A stretch of 64,000 nt of DNA, from contig NZ_JAPHUF010000004.1 in assembly GCF_026196735.1 (NCBI RefSeq), forward strand, positions 1 through 64,000. Reading direction: 5' to 3'. Of this stretch, positions 63,379 to 64,000 are shown in pieces. Made by a program: the position numbers and the translations under genes. Source of the stretch: Sulfurimonas sp. Its GTDB lineage: Bacteria; Campylobacterota; Campylobacteria; Campylobacterales; Sulfurimonadaceae. The notes under the pieces are model-generated. The model ran no database searches, was not told the origin of the DNA, and was given only the letters and a program-made list of their open reading frames with translations. The first letter of the stretch is position 1. Every line of letters begins with the position of its first letter.

Positions 63379-64000
63379 ATGATTGAAAGAGTCTCGCTTT
63401 TTAACACAAAGAGAGACTTTCTTTTATTTCTTTTAATATCTAGCTTTATACTCTTTTACTCTCTTTTGATAGAATATCAAAACTTTCAACAACTAACCCG
63501 CTTTGACTCACAGATTTTAGAAGCTACAGTTATAAAACAGTATGAAAAAACTTCACTCTCTACGAAAAAAAAATCCAAAACATTTCAGATATTGAAATTA
63601 AAATCCAAAGAAGGTTTGACTTTTTATACAGGCGCAAAAAAATCATTAGAAAATATCAAAGGTAAAATTGTTAAGCTTGAAGTCTGGGCAGGAAAAATAA
63701 GCTTCTATGAGTATCTAACAAGTTTTTATGCATACTCAAAAATAAAATATATCTACAAGACTCCTACTCTAAAACAAAAAATAAATTCAACTATATCATC
63801 CTCACATGTCAATCAAAATATATCCAATATCTACCAAGCTCTATACACCGCAGCACCTCTGAGTAAAGAGCTCCAAGCTACTTTTTCTACATTGGGAGTT
63901 TCACACCTGCTGGCAATAAGCGGTTTTCATCTTGGGGTGCTTAGTGCCCTGCTCTTCTTTTTTATAAGACCTATCTATACTTTTTTTCAAGACAGATATT
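63379..64000 (+). CDS. comEC: ComEC/Rec2-family DNA-uptake channel (5' part)
   Basis: About 207 residues are visible. An N-terminal membrane helix (about 13-29) is followed by a soluble domain with an OB-like pattern (LEATVIKQYEKTSL, VKLEVWAGKISFYEYL), and then the start of the Competence domain with SHLLAISGFHLGVLSALLFF. ComEC carries single-stranded DNA across the inner membrane during transformation. The dnaB-comEC order matches H. pylori as I recall it. The rest of the gene lies outside the window. The first codons form a strong hairpin in the DNA. Confidence 0.93.
   Translation, partial: MIERVSLFNTKRDFLLFLLISSFILFYSLLIEYQNFQQLTRFDSQILEATVIKQYEKTSLSTKKKSKTFQILKLKSKEGLTFYTGAKKSLENIKGKIVKLEVWAGKISFYEYLTSFYAYSKIKYIYKTPTLKQKINSTISSSHVNQNISNIYQALYTAAPLSKELQATFSTLGVSHLLAISGFHLGVLSALLFFFIRPIYTFFQDRY
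63390..63418 (+). terminator. terminator-like hairpin inside the comEC start
   Basis: A stem AGTCTC/GAGACT with four further pairs after one mismatch (GCTTT opposite AAAGA), followed by TTTCTTTTATTTCTTTT. It looks like an intrinsic terminator for dnaB but lies in the first 13 codons of comEC, so it may limit read-through or translation. A coding coincidence is possible. Confidence 0.45.

Noticed and set aside
1-64000. CRISPR array, tRNA genes, rRNA genes or a prophage
   Set aside because: No regularly spaced repeat series, no cloverleaf-type sequence and no phage or integrase gene were seen on reading both strands; a dedicated tRNA and CRISPR scan could still find weak cases.

Overview
The window comes from an AT-rich, gene-dense genome of the phylum Campylobacterota, most probably a Sulfurimonas-like sulfur-oxidising relative of Campylobacter and Helicobacter. 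Supporting signs are the futalosine menaquinone gene mqnC, FliW, HemJ, two LPP20-type lipoproteins, histidine kinases with an HQWRQPL box, frequent TTG starts after AAGGA-type ribosome sites, and gene orders that match my memory of Campylobacter jejuni (lon-bamD-fliW; mqnC-M16 protein-recG; kdsA-ribH-nusB; argF-hemB-ribA-rsmG) and Helicobacter (dnaB-comEC). No tRNA, rRNA, CRISPR array, transposase or prophage gene was seen.

Layout. 1-11.6 kb (minus strand) is housekeeping: the start of atpE, pnp, a phosphoribosyltransferase, lptD, an RDD protein, purD, a 6S RNA just upstream of purD, hemD, guaA, nadB and a small LptM-like lipoprotein. 11.5-19.5 kb (plus strand) has a DUF721 gene, uvrC and a four-gene phosphorelay (PAS protein, Hpt protein, hybrid kinase with a nitrate/nitrite-sensing-type domain, CheY-like receiver). 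19.5-23.4 kb holds lon, bamD and fliW. 23.4-31.4 kb is the accessory part: a Fic-family gene flanked by two copies of the fliW 3' end, then a large secreted protein with three minor-pilin-like genes (PilV/PilW/PilX order), followed by a long-form hpf. 32-39.7 kb (minus strand) holds recG, a coiled-coil protein, an M16-family protein lacking its zinc motif, mqnC, a DUF302 protein, nusB, ribH, kdsA and an EamA transporter.

39.7-50.6 kb is mixed: an orphan histidine kinase, an envelope pair, a DjlA-like co-chaperone, a monohaem cytochrome, a purine-type phosphoribosyltransferase whose 3' end was rebuilt by a small insertion, two LPP20 lipoproteins, der, hemJ, a short hpf, trpS and an outer-membrane protein. 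50.6-64 kb holds argF, hemB, ribA, rsmG, two small conserved genes, a haem-binding GGDEF/EAL protein, alr, an agmatine-deiminase-family gene, a probable copper TonB-dependent receptor, ispG, dnaB and the start of comEC.

The main unusual signals are two independent loci (fliW and the phosphoribosyltransferase) where DNA entered the 3' end of a gene and left a second copy of that gene end on the far side; a dispersed repeat with a hairpin of conserved position but different stem sequence; and the large secreted protein linked to minor pilins, which may be a pilus or pseudopilus tip complex.
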